Source: Clostridiaceae bacterium (GTDB taxonomy: Bacteria; Bacillota; Clostridia; Lachnospirales; Lachnospiraceae). Taken from it: DNA of 64,000 nucleotides. Where the stretch lies: positions 1 through 64,000 of the forward strand of contig CAJTGI010000007.1 of the NCBI GenBank assembly GCA_910575435.1, read 5' to 3'. The position numbers and the translations under genes were made by a program. A model generated the notes under the pieces. The model searched no databases. It was not told the DNA's origin and saw nothing but the letters and a program-made list of their open reading frames with translations. This document shows, piece after piece, positions 61,368 through 64,000 of the stretch. The number at the start of each line of letters is the position of its first letter. Within the stretch, counting starts at the first letter, position 1.

Positions 61368-63041
61368 TTATCTAACCCATCCTTCTATGATCCTCTCCGC
61401 CACCCGGATGCCATCCATAGCCGCAGAAGTGATCCCCCCGGCATAGCCCGCGCCCTCCCCGCAGGGATACAGCCCCCTGATGCTCCCCTGCAGGGAATCA
61501 TCCCGCAGGATTCGCACCGGGGAGGAGGTTCTGCTCTCGATACCCGACAGGACGGCATCCTCCCGGTCATATCCGGAGATTTTCCTGCCGAAGGCAGCCA
61601 TCCCCTCCCCGATGGCATCCCCCACCCCCGGCGGCAGGATTTCCCTCAGGTTTCCCAGGGCATAGCCTCCCTTCATGGCGGGCAGGACTGCCCCCAATGC
61701 GGTACTCTTCCTATTCTGGATAAAATCTCCCAGCAGCTGCGCCGGAATCCTTCCCCCGGCCTGCAGAAATGCCAGCCGCTCATATTTTCTCTGGAATGCG
61801 ATTCCTGCCAGCACGCCGGATTCCTCAAAATCCTCCGGCGTCACTGTGGCGATGATGGCGCTGTTGGCATTGTCCCCGGCCCTGTCGTGAAAGCTCATGC
61901 CGTTGACTGCCAGCCTCCCCTCCTCCGAGGAGGCATTCACCACATACCCTCCGGGACACATGCAGAAGGAATACACACCCCTGCCGCCGCTGGCCTGATA
62001 GGTCAGCTTGTAATCCGCTGCCGGCAACGCCTTAAAAAAGGCACCGTACTGGCTCTGTCCAATCATTTCCTGGGGATGCTCCACCCGAACCCCCACCGCA
62101 AAGGATTTGGGTTCCATACGGATTCCCCGGCCATGCAGCTGGTAAAAGGTATCCCTGGCACTGTGCCCTGTGGCAAGAATCATCTGACGGCAGGGCTCCG
62201 ACCATGTCCTGCCCCCGCTCTCAAGCACTGCGGACGCCAGCCGCCCCTCTTCCGTCTCCACATCCGCCAATCTTGTCTCAAAGGAAAATCTGCCTCCCAG
62301 CCGCAGGATCTCCTCCCGGATATTCCGCACCACATCCTTTAGAAGGTCAGTGCCAATGTGGGGTTTTTGCAGATACAGAATCTCCCCGGGCGCGCCAAAC
62401 TCCGCAAATGTACGCAAGACCTGACGGTTTCTCCCGCTCTTGTCCTTCACCAAGGTATTTAGCTTGCCATCGGAAAAGGTTCCCGCTCCCCCCTCGCCAA
62501 ACTGCACATTGCTCTCCGGGTTCAATACGCCGGTGTCCCAGAAGGCATCCACTGCCCGCTGCCGCGCTTCCACCCGCTGTCCCCGCTCCACCACATGGGG
62601 GGCAAGTCCCGCCCGGGCAAGGGTGAGGGCGGCAAACATTCCCGCCGGGCCAAATCCCACCACCAGGGGAGAAAGCCCTTTCCCTCTCGCCCCAGGAGAG
62701 ATTTCCACAGAAATGCCTTGACGGCCGGAGGGAATCTCCTCCTGGATATCCGGGCATTCTTTCAGAATCCCTGGATATCGACCAAGCAACGCCCTCTCCT
62801 TCCTTGCCTGAAATTCCACCTGGTAAATCATCTGCAAGTCCTGCTTCTTCCTGGCATCCACAGACTTCCGCAAAATCTGCAAATCCCGAATCTCCCCCAC
62901 ATTGATTTTCAAGAGTTTCGCCAGCGCCAGGCCCACAAGCCTTCGTTCCTCCCCGCCGATTACCCCCGATTTCACCATATCTGACGGAACCTTCTCAATC
63001 AATTTTCTCACAGGCACTTTCACCTGATTGCTATGTAACAT
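61368..63041 (-). CDS. FAD-dependent dehydrogenase-like protein (COG2509 type)
   Basis: 557 residues. An N-terminal domain of about 90 residues (LVGLALAKLLKINVGEIRDL, QMIYQVEFQARKERAL) precedes the Rossmann dinucleotide fold, PLVVGFGPAGMFAALTLARA near 130. Conserved family elements follow: FGEGGAGTFSDGKLNTLVKD, KPHIGTDLLKDVVRNIREEI, ILATGHSARDTFYQLHGRGI and SFCMCPGGYVVNASSEEGRL, with a C-terminal GEGAGYAGGITSAAMDGIRV (second FAD-contact). Members are widespread in Clostridia, with no firm substrate. It overlaps nothing and starts 40 bases past the stop of the flavoprotein gene upstream, with which it likely shares a transcript. Confidence 0.85.
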   Translation of the reverse strand: MLHSNQVKVPVRKLIEKVPSDMVKSGVIGGEERRLVGLALAKLLKINVGEIRDLQILRKSVDARKKQDLQMIYQVEFQARKERALLGRYPGILKECPDIQEEIPSGRQGISVEISPGARGKGLSPLVVGFGPAGMFAALTLARAGLAPHVVERGQRVEARQRAVDAFWDTGVLNPESNVQFGEGGAGTFSDGKLNTLVKDKSGRNRQVLRTFAEFGAPGEILYLQKPHIGTDLLKDVVRNIREEILRLGGRFSFETRLADVETEEGRLASAVLESGGRTWSEPCRQMILATGHSARDTFYQLHGRGIRMEPKSFAVGVRVEHPQEMIGQSQYGAFFKALPAADYKLTYQASGGRGVYSFCMCPGGYVVNASSEEGRLAVNGMSFHDRAGDNANSAIIATVTPEDFEESGVLAGIAFQRKYERLAFLQAGGRIPAQLLGDFIQNRKSTALGAVLPAMKGGYALGNLREILPPGVGDAIGEGMAAFGRKISGYDREDAVLSGIESRTSSPVRILRDDSLQGSIRGLYPCGEGAGYAGGITSAAMDGIRVAERIIEGWVR

Positions 63042-63081
63042 CCCGATTCATCCTTTCGATTGCGCCCGCTTTTATGCCAGC

Positions 63082-64000
63082 CTATTTTTTGCCAACCTGC
63101 CCTGCTGCCCCATTGCCCGCCAGATACCCCGTGGTCCAGGCCCACTGCAGGTTATAGCCGCCGCAGATGCCATCCACGTCCAAAAGTTCCCCCGTCACAT
63201 AGATTCCCGGTGCTTTCAAAAGCTCCATGGTGCGGGGATTGATTTCCTCCAGAGAGATTCCCCCCGCCGTGGTCTGGGCCTTCTCAAATCCAGAAACTCC
63301 TAAGATATCCATCGCCAGATTCTTCATCTTCCCCGCCAATCGCTCCAATGCATCCTCCGAAATCTCTTCTGCCCTGGCAGATGGAGACAGGCCGCTCTGC
63401 CGTATCAGAACACTGGAAAATCTATCCGGAAGCATCCCCTCCAGCAAATCCCCAGCGGATTGGCTCCCATTCCACCGGATTCGTCGATTTAATTCTGCAA
63501 GCAACTGCCCTTGGTCCCAGTCCGGCATGCTGTCCAGGCAAAGCGTCACCCGCCTCTTCTCCCCCAGGGCGCAAGCCGCATAGCGGCTCACCTGAAATAC
63601 GGGAATCCCGGAAATCCCCCGGGATACCAGCTGGATCTCTCCCTGATCCCCGGCCAGAAGCTTTCCATCTGCCAGCAGGGAAACCTTCCCCTGCACCCTG
63701 TTTCCCGCCCATCTCTCAGCCATGGATTTCTCTGTCACCATGCTGCACAATGCGGGATAAGCAGGAACCATGTCAAGAGAAAACTGCTCTAGGAACCGAT
63801 AGCCATCCCCAGTGCTGCCATGGGCGGGGGATGCCATGCCCCCGGTGCTAACAATCACCTGCTCCGCCAGATATTTTCCTCGGTCAGTGACCACCACATA
63901 GCCCTTCTCCCATGTTCCCTTAAAATTTCTCCGCCTCTCGATTCCCTGCACGGATTCTTCCCTATGTAATGCCACCCCCAGGCGGTCCATCTCCCGCTCC
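63082..64000 (-). CDS. HI0933/YhiN-type flavoprotein, C-terminal part (runs off right edge)
   Basis: The frame is open to the window edge; Met codons exist at 63988-63990 and elsewhere, but the N-terminal FAD-binding Rossmann fold is missing here, so the true start lies beyond 64000. About 306 residues visible. AEQVIVSTGGMASPAHGSTG is the typical HI0933 mid-protein FAD contact, FLEQFSLDMVPAYPALCSMV, GISGIPVFQVSRYA and PGIYVTGELLDVDGICGGYN (with the end WAWTTGYLAGN) are further family blocks. HI0933-like proteins bind FAD; their reaction is not established. It is upstream of the COG2509-type gene in one unit. Confidence 0.9.
   Translation of the reverse strand, partial: EREMDRLGVALHREESVQGIERRRNFKGTWEKGYVVVTDRGKYLAEQVIVSTGGMASPAHGSTGDGYRFLEQFSLDMVPAYPALCSMVTEKSMAERWAGNRVQGKVSLLADGKLLAGDQGEIQLVSRGISGIPVFQVSRYAACALGEKRRVTLCLDSMPDWDQGQLLAELNRRIRWNGSQSAGDLLEGMLPDRFSSVLIRQSGLSPSARAEEISEDALERLAGKMKNLAMDILGVSGFEKAQTTAGGISLEEINPRTMELLKAPGIYVTGELLDVDGICGGYNLQWAWTTGYLAGNGAAGQVGKK

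Overview
The window looks like a stretch of chromosome from a Gram-positive anaerobe of the class Clostridia, most likely a member of the Lachnospiraceae. The support is strong AGGAGG-type ribosome binding sites, the gene repertoire (FtsK/SpoIIIE, a TepA-like ClpP protein, an alr-mazF pair, DUF896, LtaS-like sulfatase, BspA-like leucine-rich-repeat surface proteins) and GC-moderate housekeeping genes interrupted by AT-rich accessory blocks. Almost every gene is on the minus strand; only argG and its follower, plus an IS66 remnant at the left edge, are on the plus strand. No rRNA, tRNA, riboswitch or CRISPR array was recognised.

Layout. 0-7.8 kb is an AT-rich accessory block: the C-terminal tail of an IS66 transposase abuts the N-terminal stub of an Rhs/YD-repeat-type secreted protein, followed upstream by two membrane proteins, a membrane-anchored protein and a large secreted DNRLRE-kelch protein. 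8.4-16.8 kb holds two ATP-grasp ligase-like genes, purC, ftsK, uppP and tepA. 17-24.5 kb is a cluster of secreted or membrane proteins that looks internally duplicated: papain-like cysteine proteases (one intact, one frameshifted), three paralogous single-pass proteins, a metzincin-type metalloprotease and two small unknown proteins. 24.8-28.8 kb is a sucrose-use operon (amylosucrase, LacI regulator, fructokinase) behind a promoter with an overlapping 20-bp palindromic operator. 29-36.5 kb carries a HAD-type lipoprotein, argG with a cysteine-rich partner, VanZ, Maf, a histidine phosphatase, a DUF1266 lipoprotein and an SseB-like protein. 36.8-47 kb has an LtaS-type sulfatase, a YhfC intramembrane protease, mtnA, a TIR-domain protein with a C-terminal propeller-like region, and a DHH phosphoesterase. 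47-52.5 kb holds two secreted leucine-rich-repeat proteins and an Rpn-type nuclease. 52.6-64 kb is mostly housekeeping: rlmH, mazF, alr, nnrE/D fusion, acpS, a coiled-coil protein, htrA, a YciI-like protein, 5-formyl-THF cyclo-ligase, DUF896 and two flavoproteins.

The most unusual non-coding signal is a family of palindromic elements. A 592-bp element (40743-41334) has perfect 24-bp terminal inverted repeats, and its two halves are themselves imperfect inverted copies. A diverged relative lies inverted at about 57.66-58.39 kb, a 93-bp hairpin with the same GTTACTATTC-type ends lies upstream of htrA, and single end-like motifs are scattered over the window. The last codons and stop of mtnA lie inside one terminal repeat.

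Starts were shifted from the longest reading frame where a ribosome binding site or signal peptide decides. All functional names come from reading motifs by eye; no searches were run.
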